DNA of 64,000 bases from Afipia sp. OHSU_II-C1 (GTDB lineage: Bacteria; Pseudomonadota; Alphaproteobacteria; Rhizobiales; Xanthobacteraceae): the NCBI RefSeq assembly GCF_000497575.1, contig NZ_APJI01000004.1, forward strand, positions 62,001 to 126,000, read 5' to 3'. Numbering within the stretch: the first letter of the stretch is position 1; the number at the start of each line of letters is the position of its first letter. The position numbers and the translations under genes were made by a program. A model generated the notes under the pieces. The model worked only from the letters and a program-made list of their open reading frames with translations, made no database searches and was not told where the DNA came from. Below are positions 1 through 8,799 of the stretch, in pieces.

Positions 1-813
1 CCCGGCGCCGGACCAGGCGGCGTCGCGGCGACCCGTCCCGCATTTGCGCCGGCGTTGCCACCGTCGGCGACACGGCGCGCGAATCTGATCAATCAGGGTA
101 AGGTTGCCGCACCTCCGGGCGTTCTGCCGGGAGCGGGCCGTCCGGGTGGTCCGGGACAAGTGCAGCCGGGGCAAGTGCAGCCGGGCGTTGTCAGGCCCGG
201 GAATCTTCGTCCGGACAATGTGCTGCCAGGGCAGGGAGCTGGACCGGGAGGACGGCCGGTCGGTCGGCCTCTGCCGAGTACGTTGCCTGCGCCCGGGGCA
301 ACCGGCCCGCAGCCGGGACAGGACGGCCGACCCGGACGGGGTGACCGTGGTCCGGATGGCCGGCCCGGCCTTGCGCGGCCATCGGTTCAGCCAGGATCTC
401 CGCAGCCAGGGGTTGCCGCTCCATCGGGCCCGGCGGCAAGACCGGGCCGTCCGGAACGGTCTGCCGGTCAGCCTCGGCCGCAGTTCCAGAGGCCCGAACC
501 TCGGCCTCAGGCGACCCCGCGTCCGCAGATTCAACGACCGCAGCCCCAGTTCCAGCGTCCGCCGCAAGCGGCGCCTCGGCCGCAGCCGCAGTTCCAGCGG
601 CCACAAATGGCTCCGAGGCCTCAGCCCCAGATGGCACCGCGTCCCCAACCGCAGTTCCAGCGGCCAGCTGCACCGACTCCGCGGCCTCAAATGGCGCCTC
701 GGCCCCAGATGGCTCCGCCGCGCCCCGCAGCGCCACCGCCACGGGCAGCTCCTCCGCCCAGACCGGCTCCGGCTGCGGTCAAGCGATGCCCGCCGAATGT
801 GCCAAGGTGCTGA
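1..813 (+). CDS. Proline-rich protein of unknown function, C-terminal part only
   Basis: The frame is open to the left edge of the window, so the true start is outside it; a TTG at 55 is only an internal alternative. About 270 residues are visible, dominated by Pro, Arg, Gln and Ala. From about base 480 there are short degenerate repeats of the types QFQRP and MAPRPQ, and the protein ends in KRCPPNVPRC. Such tails are usually disordered and attached to an exported or envelope domain, but the domain itself is not visible. The repeat structure exists only in this frame, which argues for real coding although the other strand is also open. No function is assigned. Confidence 0.6.
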   Translation, partial: PGAGPGGVAATRPAFAPALPPSATRRANLINQGKVAAPPGVLPGAGRPGGPGQVQPGQVQPGVVRPGNLRPDNVLPGQGAGPGGRPVGRPLPSTLPAPGATGPQPGQDGRPGRGDRGPDGRPGLARPSVQPGSPQPGVAAPSGPAARPGRPERSAGQPRPQFQRPEPRPQATPRPQIQRPQPQFQRPPQAAPRPQPQFQRPQMAPRPQPQMAPRPQPQFQRPAAPTPRPQMAPRPQMAPPRPAAPPPRAAPPPRPAPAAVKRCPPNVPRC

Positions 814-889
814 ACAGGTGGCCGGTCGGACCATGTTCCGGCCGGCGTTTCGCAGGGCCTTGGAGGCCAAGAAAAACGGCCATAAATCC

Positions 890-918
890 TTGCTTCGACG
901 CGGCGCGGCAGTTATAAG
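890..918 (+). promoter_or_regulatory. Predicted sigma-70-type promoter of rpsB
   Basis: A TTGCTT box at 890-895 and a TATAAG box at 913-918 are separated by exactly 17 bases. They lie in the 247-base gap before rpsB, leaving a leader of about 135 bases. Ribosomal protein S2 leaders often carry autoregulatory structure, but no recognised S2-binding element was identified here. Confidence 0.5.
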
Positions 919-1060
919 CCGCGGCATCTCACACGGAAGCATGGCTGTTAAAGGCCGTCCGGTGGCAACCGGGCCGCAAGGTGTTTGCTTTTTTGCGCAG
1001 ACGTTTTGCCGGTTCGACTTGCTCACACGCTTCCGGAGGAACCAACCGGAGAATTGAACT

Positions 1061-2053
1061 ATGGCGTTACCTGAATTTTCTATGCGTCAGCTTCTGGAAG
1101 CTGGCGTGCACTTTGGTCACCAGTCGCACCGATGGAATCCGAAGATGGCGGATTACATCTTCGGTGCCCGCAACAACATTCACATCATCGATCTCGCTCA
1201 GACCGTGCCGCTGCTTCATCGCGCGCTGCAGGCTGTCAGCGATACCGTCGCCAAGGGCGGCCGTATCCTGTTCGTCGGCACCAAGCGCCAGGCGCAGGAC
1301 GGCGTGGCGGAAGCCGCCAAGCGTTCCGCGCAGTACTTCGTCAACTCCCGTTGGCTCGGCGGCACGCTGACCAACTGGAAGACCGTGTCCGGTTCGATCA
1401 AGCGTCTGCGTCAGCTCGACGAGATGCTCGCCTCGGGTGAAGGCGCGCAGTACACGAAGAAGGAGCGCCTGACGCTTCAGCGCGAGCGCGACAAGCTCGA
1501 CCGCTCGCTCGGCGGTATCAAGGACATGGGCGGTCTGCCCGACCTGATCTTCGTGATCGACACCAACAAGGAAGACATCGCGATCCAGGAGGCCCAGCGC
1601 CTCAACATTCCGGTCGCCGCGATCGTCGACACCAACTGCGATCCGAAGGGCATCTCCTACGTGGTTCCCGGCAACGACGACGCCGGCCGTGCGATCTCGC
1701 TGTATTGCGACCTCATCGCCCGTGCGGCGATCGACGGTATTTCGCGCGCGCAGGGCGGTGCCGGCATCGACATCGGCGCTCTGGCCAATCCAACCGCTGA
1801 AGCTGTGCCTGCTAAGTCGGAAGGCTTCCAGGGTCTTGCCGGTCCGCGCGGCGTTGCCGACGACCTCAAGAAGCTCTCCGGCGTGTCCGGCGCGATTGAG
1901 AAGAAGCTAAACGATCTCGGCGTTTTCCACTACTGGCAGATCGCCGAGCTCGACCACGACACCGCTCACAAGATCGGCGAAGAAGTCGGCTTGCCGGCGC
2001 GTGCCGATAGCTGGGTCGCCCAGTCCAAGGCGCTGACCGCGGACGCGGAATAA
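1061..2053 (+). CDS. rpsB: 30S ribosomal protein S2 with C-terminal helix-hairpin-helix-like extension
   Basis: Small-subunit protein S2, needed for S1 binding and initiation. The canonical S2 body occupies roughly residues 1-230 (opening [20 protein letters not shown], then [11 protein letters not shown] near 97-106). The protein is 330 residues, against about 240 in E. coli. The extra tail contains [20 protein letters not shown] at about 267-286, which looks like a helix-hairpin-helix (Gx-type nucleic-acid-binding) module. Long S2 tails are known in alphaproteobacteria, so this is lineage-typical. The start is fixed by GGAG at 1048-1051, nine bases before the ATG. A strong hairpin separates it from tsf, its usual operon partner. 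Confidence 0.97.
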   Translation: MALPEFSMRQLLEAGVHFGHQSHRWNPKMADYIFGARNNIHIIDLAQTVPLLHRALQAVSDTVAKGGRILFVGTKRQAQDGVAEAAKRSAQYFVNSRWLGGTLTNWKTVSGSIKRLRQLDEMLASGEGAQYTKKERLTLQRERDKLDRSLGGIKDMGGLPDLIFVIDTNKEDIAIQEAQRLNIPVAAIVDTNCDPKGISYVVPGNDDAGRAISLYCDLIARAAIDGISRAQGGAGIDIGALANPTAEAVPAKSEGFQGLAGPRGVADDLKKLSGVSGAIEKKLNDLGVFHYWQIAELDHDTAHKIGEEVGLPARADSWVAQSKALTADAE

Positions 2054-2068
2054 GCCTCAAACGCATCT

Positions 2069-2091
2069 CGCGGCCGGTTCATCCGGCCGCG
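2069..2091 (+). terminator. Hairpin between rpsB and tsf (attenuator or partial terminator)
   Basis: A perfect 9-bp GC-only stem (CGCGGCCGG / CCGGCCGCG) closes a TTCAT loop 16 bases after the rpsB stop. It lacks a strong U tract, so partial termination or mRNA 3'-end protection is more likely than full termination. In E. coli the rpsB-tsf gap is also a site of attenuation. Confidence 0.5.
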
Positions 2092-2184
2092 ACATTCCCC
2101 GACTAGAAAAATCCTGCGCGTCGAATCCGGCTAGCCAGCACATCGCTGCGCCGCGCGGCCCGCACAGGCAAAGGACATCCGGCA

Positions 2185-3108
2185 ATGGCAACAATCACAG
2201 CGGCAATGGTCAAGGATCTGCGCGAGAAAACCGGCGCGGGCATGATGGATTGCAAGCAGGCGCTCACCGAAACCAATGGCGACATCGATGCTGCGGTTGA
2301 CTGGCTGCGCAAGAAGGGCCTCTCCAAGGCCGCGAAGAAGTCCGGCCGCGTTGCGGCCGAAGGCCTGATCGCAGCCGTCACCGACGGCAAGAAGGGCGTT
2401 CTCGTCGAAGTCAATTCCGAGACCGACTTCGTTGCGCGCAATGAGCAGTTCCAGGGCCTGGTCAAGATGATCGGCCAGGTTGCGCTCAAGGCCGGCGCGG
2501 ACGTCGAGAAGATCAAGGCTGCCAAGGTTGGCGAGTATGACGTCGACCGCGCCATCGCGGACGCGATCGCGACCATCGGCGAGAACATGACGCTGCGCCG
2601 CGCGGCCGAGCTTTCGGTCAGCGATGGCGTTGTCGGCAGCTACATCCATGGCGCCGTGATCGACGGCCTCGGCAAGATGGGCGTGATCGTCGCGCTCGAA
2701 TCCACCGGCAAGAAGGATGAGCTTGCAGCGCTCGCGCGCCAGATCGCGATGCACGTTGCCGCGTCCAACCCTCAGGCGCTCGACGCGTCGGGCCTCGACC
2801 CCGCCGTGGTCAGCCGCGAGAAGGACGTGATGGCGGACAAGTACCGCCAGCAGGGCAAGCCGGACGCGATGATCGCAAAGATCGTCGAATCGGGCCTGAA
2901 GACCTACTACAAGGAAGTTACCCTGCTGGAGCAGGCGTTTATCCACGACAGTGCCAAGAGCGTGGCGCAGGCCGTGAAGGATGCTGAGGGCAAGGTCGGC
3001 GCGCCTATCAAGGTTGCCGGGTTTGTGCGCTATGCTCTGGGCGAGGGAATCGAGAAGCAGGAATCCGATTTCGCCGCCGAGGTCGCCGCCGCTGCCGGTC
3101 AGGGGTAA
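2185..3108 (+). CDS. tsf: Translation elongation factor Ts
   Basis: Guanine nucleotide exchange factor for EF-Tu. The N-terminal UBA-like domain (about 1-55, with [16 protein letters not shown]) is followed by the TDFVARN motif at 80-86, whose Asp and Phe insert into EF-Tu to displace Mg-GDP. The length of 307 residues is normal for the family. It follows rpsB by 131 bases and precedes pyrH and frr, the standard bacterial order. Confidence 0.98.
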   Translation: MATITAAMVKDLREKTGAGMMDCKQALTETNGDIDAAVDWLRKKGLSKAAKKSGRVAAEGLIAAVTDGKKGVLVEVNSETDFVARNEQFQGLVKMIGQVALKAGADVEKIKAAKVGEYDVDRAIADAIATIGENMTLRRAAELSVSDGVVGSYIHGAVIDGLGKMGVIVALESTGKKDELAALARQIAMHVAASNPQALDASGLDPAVVSREKDVMADKYRQQGKPDAMIAKIVESGLKTYYKEVTLLEQAFIHDSAKSVAQAVKDAEGKVGAPIKVAGFVRYALGEGIEKQESDFAAEVAAAAGQG

Positions 3109-3203
3109 CGAGACGACGCGCGCCGATCGGGATCCTGGGCGTATTCAGCAAGGCAGCCTGTTTTGCACTGGAATGCGCTCAATTCGAATGAGTGAGCGAT
3201 CCT

Positions 3204-3920
3204 ATGGCTGAACCGTCTTATCGACGTGTCGTGATCAAGGTCTCCGGCGAATATCTCGCCGGTGACCAGTCCTTCGGTATTCACCAGCCCACCATCGACC
3301 GGATCGCCAGCGATATCATCAAGGCGCGGGAACTCGGCGTAGAGATCGCCGTCGTCGTTGGCGGCGGCAACATCTTTCGCGGCGTGGAAGTTTCATCGCG
3401 CGGCGTGTCGCGCACCACCGGCGACACAATGGGCATGCTCGCCACCGTGATGAACTGTCTGGCGCTCGAATCGGCGCTGGAGCGCAAGGGCCAGTCAGCC
3501 CGCACGCTGTGCGCGTTCGTGATGCCGCAGATCAGCGAACTCTTCACGCGCGCCGCGGCCCACCGGTATCTCGCCGAAGGCCGCATCGTGCTGCTCGCCG
3601 GCGGCACCGGCAATCCGTACTTCACGACCGACACCACGGCGGTATTGCGCGCAGCCGAAATCGGGGCGCAGGCGGTTCTCAAGGCCACCAACGTTGACGG
3701 GGTCTACAGCGCCGATCCGAAGAAGGACCCATCCGCCAAGCGATTTGAACGGCTGAGCCATTCGCAGGCGGTGGAAGGCGGTTATAAGGTGATGGACGCG
3801 ACGGCCTTCGCGCTTGCCCGCGAAACGTCCTTGCCTATCATCGTGTTTTCGATCGCCGAGCCGGGCTCGATCGGCGCCATTCTGAGCGGCAAGGGCAAGG
3901 GCACGATTGTCTCCGGCTGA
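3204..3920 (+). CDS. pyrH: UMP kinase
   Basis: Phosphorylates UMP to UDP in pyrimidine nucleotide synthesis; amino acid kinase fold, hexameric in bacteria and GTP-regulated. Visible motifs are [11 protein letters not shown] near the N-terminus (phosphate-binding Lys), [11 protein letters not shown] around residue 50, and [16 protein letters not shown] (nucleotide binding). ATG 3204 is chosen, giving [10 protein letters not shown] and 238 residues, the usual length. An in-frame GTG at 3192 would add only four residues. Neither start has a strong Shine-Dalgarno sequence. It lies between tsf and frr as in most bacteria. Confidence 0.96.
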   Translation: MAEPSYRRVVIKVSGEYLAGDQSFGIHQPTIDRIASDIIKARELGVEIAVVVGGGNIFRGVEVSSRGVSRTTGDTMGMLATVMNCLALESALERKGQSARTLCAFVMPQISELFTRAAAHRYLAEGRIVLLAGGTGNPYFTTDTTAVLRAAEIGAQAVLKATNVDGVYSADPKKDPSAKRFERLSHSQAVEGGYKVMDATAFALARETSLPIIVFSIAEPGSIGAILSGKGKGTIVSG

Positions 3921-4021
3921 CGCAGGGCTGGTGTCGTGAACTTAAAAGTTGTGCCTGAACAATAAGATACTGGATGCGGTGAGGTTATGAGCCGCGTCGG
4001 ACTTGAAGGGAGTAGCATCGC

Positions 4022-4585
4022 ATGGCGGCCGGGAATTTCGATATCAATGATCTGAAGCGGCGCATGGAAGGCGCCATTGCATCGCTCAAGCACGAGCTGG
4101 GCGGATTGCGTACGGGCCGTGCAGCGATCTCGATGGTCGAGCCGGTGCAGGTCGAGGCCTATGGCAGCCATATGCCGCTCAATCAGGTGGCCACCGTGAG
4201 CGTGCCCGAGCCGCGCCTGCTGTCGGTGCAGGTCTGGGACAAGTCGATGGTGAAGGCGGTTGAAACCGCAATCGTCAATTCGAATCTCGGTCTTTCTCCC
4301 GCGACGGAAGGACAGGTGATCCGTTTGCGGATTCCTGAACTCAACGAAGAGCGCCGCAAGGAGCTGGTGAAGGTCGCGCACAAGTATGCCGAAGCTGCGC
4401 GCGTCGCGGTTCGTCACGTGCGCCGCGACGGACTCGATGTCCTCAAAAAGCTCGAAAAGGATCATCTGATCTCGGAGGACGACGAGAAGCGTCATTCGAA
4501 CGAGGTTCAGAAGGTGACTGATGCCGCCATCGCCGACGTCGATAAGGCGCTTGCGACAAAGGAAAAAGAAATTCTCACGGTTTAA
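4022..4585 (+). CDS. frr: Ribosome recycling factor
   Basis: Works with EF-G to split post-termination ribosomes. The 187-residue protein shows the typical features: [20 protein letters not shown], then the long three-helix bundle rich in charged residues with [20 protein letters not shown], and a C-terminal helix. A GAAGGGAG Shine-Dalgarno sequence lies just before the ATG. The stop is ten bases upstream of uppS. Confidence 0.98.
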   Translation: MAAGNFDINDLKRRMEGAIASLKHELGGLRTGRAAISMVEPVQVEAYGSHMPLNQVATVSVPEPRLLSVQVWDKSMVKAVETAIVNSNLGLSPATEGQVIRLRIPELNEERRKELVKVAHKYAEAARVAVRHVRRDGLDVLKKLEKDHLISEDDEKRHSNEVQKVTDAAIADVDKALATKEKEILTV

Positions 4586-4595
4586 GAGATCGCGA

Positions 4596-5354
4596 ATGTC
4601 GAACGGCGCCATGCCAAAGCCAGGAGAATCGGATCGTGCCGATGCGCCGCGGCACGTCGCGATTATCATGGACGGCAATGGACGCTGGGCGGCGGCGCGG
4701 GGATTGCCGCGTGCCGAGGGACACCGCCGCGGTGTCGATGCGCTGCGCAAGGTGGTGCGCGCCTCCCACGAACTCGGGATTTCCTATCTCACGATCTTCT
4801 CGTTCAGCTCCGAGAACTGGTCGCGGCCGGCGAGCGAGATCGGCGATCTGTTCGGCCTGCTGCGCCGCTTCATCCGCAACGATCTTGCGACCCTGCATGC
4901 CGACGGCGTGCGGGTTCGCGTCATCGGCGAGCGGGAAGGGCTCGAGTCCGACATCTGTGCGCTGCTCACCGAAGCGGAAGAACTGACGCGAAACAACACC
5001 CGTCTCACACTTGTCGTGGCCTTCAACTACGGATCGAGGCAGGAGATCGCCAACGCAGCGCAGCGGCTCGCGCGTGAAGTTGCCGAAGGCAAGCGTGATC
5101 CGGCAACGATCACGCCCGATGTGCTGGGTGCTCATCTCGATACGTCGGACATTCCGGACCCCGATCTGATCATCCGCACCAGCGGCGAGCAGCGTCTTTC
5201 GAACTTCCTGATGTGGCAGGCGGCTTATAGCGAACTGGTGTTCGTTCCGATTCACTGGCCGGACTTCGACAAGGCTGCGCTCGAAGGCGCGATTGCCGAA
5301 TACGCGACCCGCGAACGCCGCTTCGGCGGGCTCGTCGCCAAAACCGGATCGTGA
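4596..5354 (+). CDS. uppS: Isoprenyl transferase (undecaprenyl diphosphate synthase)
   Basis: Condenses isopentenyl diphosphate units onto farnesyl diphosphate to make the C55 carrier used for peptidoglycan and O-antigen. [13 protein letters not shown] at 20-32 contains the catalytic Asp26. The C-terminal signature [20 protein letters not shown] is intact. The open frame extends upstream into frr, but ATG 4596 ([10 protein letters not shown]) gives the normal 252 residues and follows frr by ten bases. The stop overlaps the cdsA start in GTGA, suggesting translational coupling. Confidence 0.96.
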   Translation: MSNGAMPKPGESDRADAPRHVAIIMDGNGRWAAARGLPRAEGHRRGVDALRKVVRASHELGISYLTIFSFSSENWSRPASEIGDLFGLLRRFIRNDLATLHADGVRVRVIGEREGLESDICALLTEAEELTRNNTRLTLVVAFNYGSRQEIANAAQRLAREVAEGKRDPATITPDVLGAHLDTSDIPDPDLIIRTSGEQRLSNFLMWQAAYSELVFVPIHWPDFDKAALEGAIAEYATRERRFGGLVAKTGS

Positions 5355-6205
5355 GCGGCGTGGCCCCGGAGACTCCAGCCACATCCGATACCGCGAAAGC
5401 GTCGAGCAATCTCTACATGCGCGTCGTCGCCGCGCTGGTCCTCGCACCGCTGACCATCGCCGTCGCGTGGATCGGCGGCTGGCCGTGGACCTGCATTGTC
5501 ATCGCGGCCGCGGCCTTGCTGTATTTCGAGTGGCTGATGATTGTCGGTGTCTCGGGCAATCGTCTTGTCGCTGCTGTGGGCATCGTTGCCTTGGCGATTG
5601 CCGGCATCTGCCTGATGCTGCGGCGGACCGATCTCGCGTTCGGGATCGCGGCTGCTGGAATTGTGCTGGCCGCGGCACTCGTGCGCGAGCGGCGCGGATG
5701 GGTTGCAGGCGGACTGGTCTATGCGACGGCGGCGCTGATTGCCTCGATTGTCGTCCGGCGCGACCCGGAGTTCGGATTTGTCGCGCTGATGTTCGTTCTC
5801 CTCATTGTATGGGTGACCGATATCGGCGGTTACTTCGCGGGACGGGGCATCGGCGGGCCGAAGCTCTGGCCGCGCGTCAGCCCGAAGAAGACATGGGCGG
5901 GCGCCATCGGCGGACTGGTGTTGGGCCTGGTGGTCGCTGCCGGATTCGCGCTGCTGGGTTTCGGCAAGATGCTTCCGCTGCTTCTGCTCGGTGCCGTGCT
6001 GTCGATCGTTTCGCAGTTCGGCGACCTGTTCGAGTCCGCGGTCAAGCGTCGCTTCGACGTCAAGGATTCGAGCCACATCATTCCTGGTCACGGCGGATTG
6101 CTTGACCGGCTCGACGGTTTCGTTGCGGCGATCGTTTTCGCCGCCCTTATTGGCTATATGCGCGGCGGCCTTGATGGCGTCGGTCGCGGTTTCATGGTTT
6201 GGTGA
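5351..6205 (+). CDS. cdsA: Phosphatidate cytidylyltransferase (CDP-diacylglycerol synthase)
   Basis: Integral inner-membrane enzyme that makes CDP-diacylglycerol from phosphatidate and CTP for all phospholipids. The family signature is complete near the C-terminus: [20 protein letters not shown] followed by GLLDRLDG. Six to eight hydrophobic segments are visible across 284 residues. The start is GTG, overlapping the uppS stop by four bases. It is followed within five bases by dxr. Confidence 0.96.
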   Translation: MSGVAPETPATSDTAKASSNLYMRVVAALVLAPLTIAVAWIGGWPWTCIVIAAAALLYFEWLMIVGVSGNRLVAAVGIVALAIAGICLMLRRTDLAFGIAAAGIVLAAALVRERRGWVAGGLVYATAALIASIVVRRDPEFGFVALMFVLLIVWVTDIGGYFAGRGIGGPKLWPRVSPKKTWAGAIGGLVLGLVVAAGFALLGFGKMLPLLLLGAVLSIVSQFGDLFESAVKRRFDVKDSSHIIPGHGGLLDRLDGFVAAIVFAALIGYMRGGLDGVGRGFMVW

Positions 6206-6209
6206 TGTG

Positions 6210-7433
6210 ATGAACGCTGTTCCGTTGCGTAACAACAAGGCCGCGGCATCATCCGTGCGGACTGTCACCGTGCTCGGCGCGACGGGCTCCATCGGCGACA
6301 GCACGATGGATTTGCTGCGCGCGTCGCCCGAGCGCTATCAGGTCGAGGCGCTTACCGCCAACGGCAACGTCGAGGGGCTGGTGAAGCTCGCGAAGGAATT
6401 TGGCGCGCGGTTTGTCGCCGTGGCCGATCCCTCGAAGCTCAATGAATTGCGTGATGCTCTGGCCGGAACCAACATTGCGTTTGGTGCAGGCGAGAGCGCG
6501 ATCATCGAAGCTGCGGAGCGACCGGCCGACTGGGTGATGGCTGCAGTGAGCGGCGCGGCGGGACTGAAGCCTGCGCTCGCGGCCGCCGATCGTGGTGCCA
6601 CGATCGCACTCGCCAACAAGGAATGCCTTGTTTGCGCCGGCGACTTCTTCATGGGTCGCGCAGCCAAAGCCGGCGCGTGCATTCTGCCGGCGGATTCGGA
6701 ACACAACGCGCTGTTTCAGGCGCTAGCCTCCGGCAACCGCGAGGAACTGGTTCGCGTCATTATCACCGCATCCGGCGGTCCGTTCCGGACCTGGAAGGCG
6801 GCTGACATCGCGCAGGCCACGCTGGCTCAGGCGCTGAAGCATCCGAACTGGAGCATGGGCCAGAAGATCACCATCGATTCCGCCTCGATGATGAACAAGG
6901 GGCTGGAAGTCATCGAGGCGTCATATCTGTTCGCGCTGTCGCCGGATGAGATCGATGTGCTGGTGCATCCGCAATCCATCGTTCACGGCATGGTCGAATT
7001 CTCGGACCGCTCTGTGATGGCGCAACTCGGAACTCCGGACATGCGCACGCCGATTGCGCATTGCCTTGGCTGGCCGGATCGCATTAGCGGGCGTGCTGCG
7101 ACGCTGGATCTTGCCAAGATCGGCTCGCTGACGTTTGAGGCGCCGGATTACGACCGGTTCCCCGGATTGAAACTCGCCTATGACGCGCTGCGCATCGGCA
7201 ACGGCGCGACCACCGTCTACAATGCGGCGAATGAGGTCGCGGTGGCGGCTTTCGTCGCGCAGAGAATCCGGTTTGGCGGTATCGCGCAGCTGGTCGAAGC
7301 CACGTTGAACAACTGGGTGAAGGCAGGGAATCTCGCGCCGCTGACCTCAGCGGATGATGCGATTTCCGTTGACCATGATGCGCGAAATAGTGCTGCCGCC
7401 CTCTTGCCTCAAATTGCCTTAAAGGCATCCTAG
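6210..7433 (+). CDS. dxr: 1-deoxy-D-xylulose 5-phosphate reductoisomerase
   Basis: Second step of the MEP isoprenoid pathway, converting DXP to MEP with NADPH and a divalent metal. The dinucleotide motif LGATGSIG lies at 22-29; [11 protein letters not shown] and [11 protein letters not shown] provide metal- and substrate-binding residues. The frame is open far upstream inside cdsA, but ATG 6210 ([10 protein letters not shown]) gives 407 residues, the family norm. It supplies precursors for the uppS product in the same operon. The linkage uppS-cdsA-dxr-rseP-bamA is widely conserved. Confidence 0.97.
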   Translation: MNAVPLRNNKAAASSVRTVTVLGATGSIGDSTMDLLRASPERYQVEALTANGNVEGLVKLAKEFGARFVAVADPSKLNELRDALAGTNIAFGAGESAIIEAAERPADWVMAAVSGAAGLKPALAAADRGATIALANKECLVCAGDFFMGRAAKAGACILPADSEHNALFQALASGNREELVRVIITASGGPFRTWKAADIAQATLAQALKHPNWSMGQKITIDSASMMNKGLEVIEASYLFALSPDEIDVLVHPQSIVHGMVEFSDRSVMAQLGTPDMRTPIAHCLGWPDRISGRAATLDLAKIGSLTFEAPDYDRFPGLKLAYDALRIGNGATTVYNAANEVAVAAFVAQRIRFGGIAQLVEATLNNWVKAGNLAPLTSADDAISVDHDARNSAAALLPQIALKAS

Positions 7434-7478
7434 ATCGTTGGGACCGGGCCGGGCAGCCCGCTGGTGAGGGATTGAGTT

Positions 7479-8627
7479 GTGGATTTTTTCCTGAATAGTT
7501 TCAATACGTTGAGTCATGGCCTGATCGGCTACATCATCCCCTTCCTGTTTGTCCTGACCATCGTTGTCTTCTTCCACGAGCTTGGCCATTTCCTTGTCGC
7601 CCGCTGGGCCGGGGTGAAGGTCTTAACGTTCTCGCTCGGCTTCGGGCCGGAACTCTTCGGCTTCAACGATCGCCACGGCACGCGCTGGAAGGTTTCGGCG
7701 ATTCCGCTCGGCGGCTACGTCAAGTTTTTCGGGGACGATTCCGAGGCCAGCACGCCATCCTCCGAAACGCTCCAGACCATGAGCGCGGAAGAGCGCAAGG
7801 TCAGTTTCCACCACAAGAAGGTCGGGCCGCGCGCTGCCATTGTTGCCGCGGGTCCGATTGCGAACTTCCTGCTCGCAATTGTCATTTTCGCGGCCCTCTT
7901 CACGTTCTTCGGCAAGCCGAGCCAGACCGCGCGGGTCGATTCCATTCAGGAAAACAGCGCCGCAGCGGCAGCCGGCTTCAAGCCCGGCGACGTCGTGACG
8001 GCGATCAACGGCGACGCGATCGAGAGCTTCACCGACATGCAGCGGCTTGTGAGCACCAAGGCGGGTACGTCGCTGGTCTTCACCGTGAAACGCGGCGACG
8101 AGGTCGTGAAGCTGACCGGAACGCCCCAGCTCAAGGAAATCAAGGACACCTTCGGCAACGTCCATCGGGTCGGCATCCTCGGAATCACCCGCGCTTCGGG
8201 GCCGGGCGACACCGTCACCAAACCAGTGAATCCCGCGACCGCTGTTTGGCTGGGCGTCAAGGAGACTTGGTTCGTCGTTGACCGGACCGTTTCCTACATC
8301 GGCGGAATCTTCACCGGCCGGGAGAATGCCGATCAGGTCGGCGGGCCGATCCGGATCGCCCAGATATCGGGACAGGTTGCCACGATTGGCCTTGCGGCGC
8401 TGATTCACCTGGCTGCGGTTCTTTCGGTGTCGATCGGCCTTCTCAACCTGTTTCCGGTCCCGCTTCTCGATGGCGGTCACCTTTTGTTCTACGCGGTGGA
8501 AGCGGTGCGGGGAAAGCCGCTGTCGGAACGATCGCAGGAGCTGGGTTTCCGGGTCGGACTGGCCCTGGTGCTGATGCTGATGATCTTCGCGACCTACAAC
8601 GACATCCTGCATTTGGCGGCGTCCTGA
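7479..8627 (+). CDS. rseP: RIP-type zinc metalloprotease RseP
   Basis: Site-2-protease family intramembrane protease; in other bacteria it cleaves anti-sigma factors and signal-peptide remnants. The HExxH zinc motif is FFHELGHFLVARW (His33, Glu34, His37) in the first membrane segment. The LDG motif (NLFPVPLLDGGHL) is near residue 330. One PDZ domain is evident (FKPGDVVTAINGD, about 170-230), whereas E. coli RseP has two. The start is GTG at 7479. At 382 residues it is typical for Rhizobiales. It sits directly before bamA, fitting envelope quality control. Confidence 0.95.
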   Translation: MDFFLNSFNTLSHGLIGYIIPFLFVLTIVVFFHELGHFLVARWAGVKVLTFSLGFGPELFGFNDRHGTRWKVSAIPLGGYVKFFGDDSEASTPSSETLQTMSAEERKVSFHHKKVGPRAAIVAAGPIANFLLAIVIFAALFTFFGKPSQTARVDSIQENSAAAAAGFKPGDVVTAINGDAIESFTDMQRLVSTKAGTSLVFTVKRGDEVVKLTGTPQLKEIKDTFGNVHRVGILGITRASGPGDTVTKPVNPATAVWLGVKETWFVVDRTVSYIGGIFTGRENADQVGGPIRIAQISGQVATIGLAALIHLAAVLSVSIGLLNLFPVPLLDGGHLLFYAVEAVRGKPLSERSQELGFRVGLALVLMLMIFATYNDILHLAAS

Positions 8628-8799
8628 TTGCGGCTTTTTTACAGGCGTGGCCGATCAGCAACGTCTTGTTGGGAAATTGGAATTGTCTTGCGAAAGGTCG
8701 TTTGCCCGTTAGGCAAAATTGGCTACAAGCAGTGCAATATTTGGGGAATCTCCCGGCCCGGCAACGGGTCGGCGTTGGAATGACAAGGGCGCCTGGCGC

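Noticed and set aside
480-780. Short tandem repeats that might suggest a CRISPR or minisatellite
   Set aside because: The units are irregular and follow the codon frame (QFQRP, MAPRP), so they are protein-level proline repeats without spacers.
8701-8717. Small inverted repeat TTTGCC-N5-GGCAAA before bamA as an operator
   Set aside because: A 6-bp stem of this kind is expected by chance, and no convincing promoter boxes surround it.
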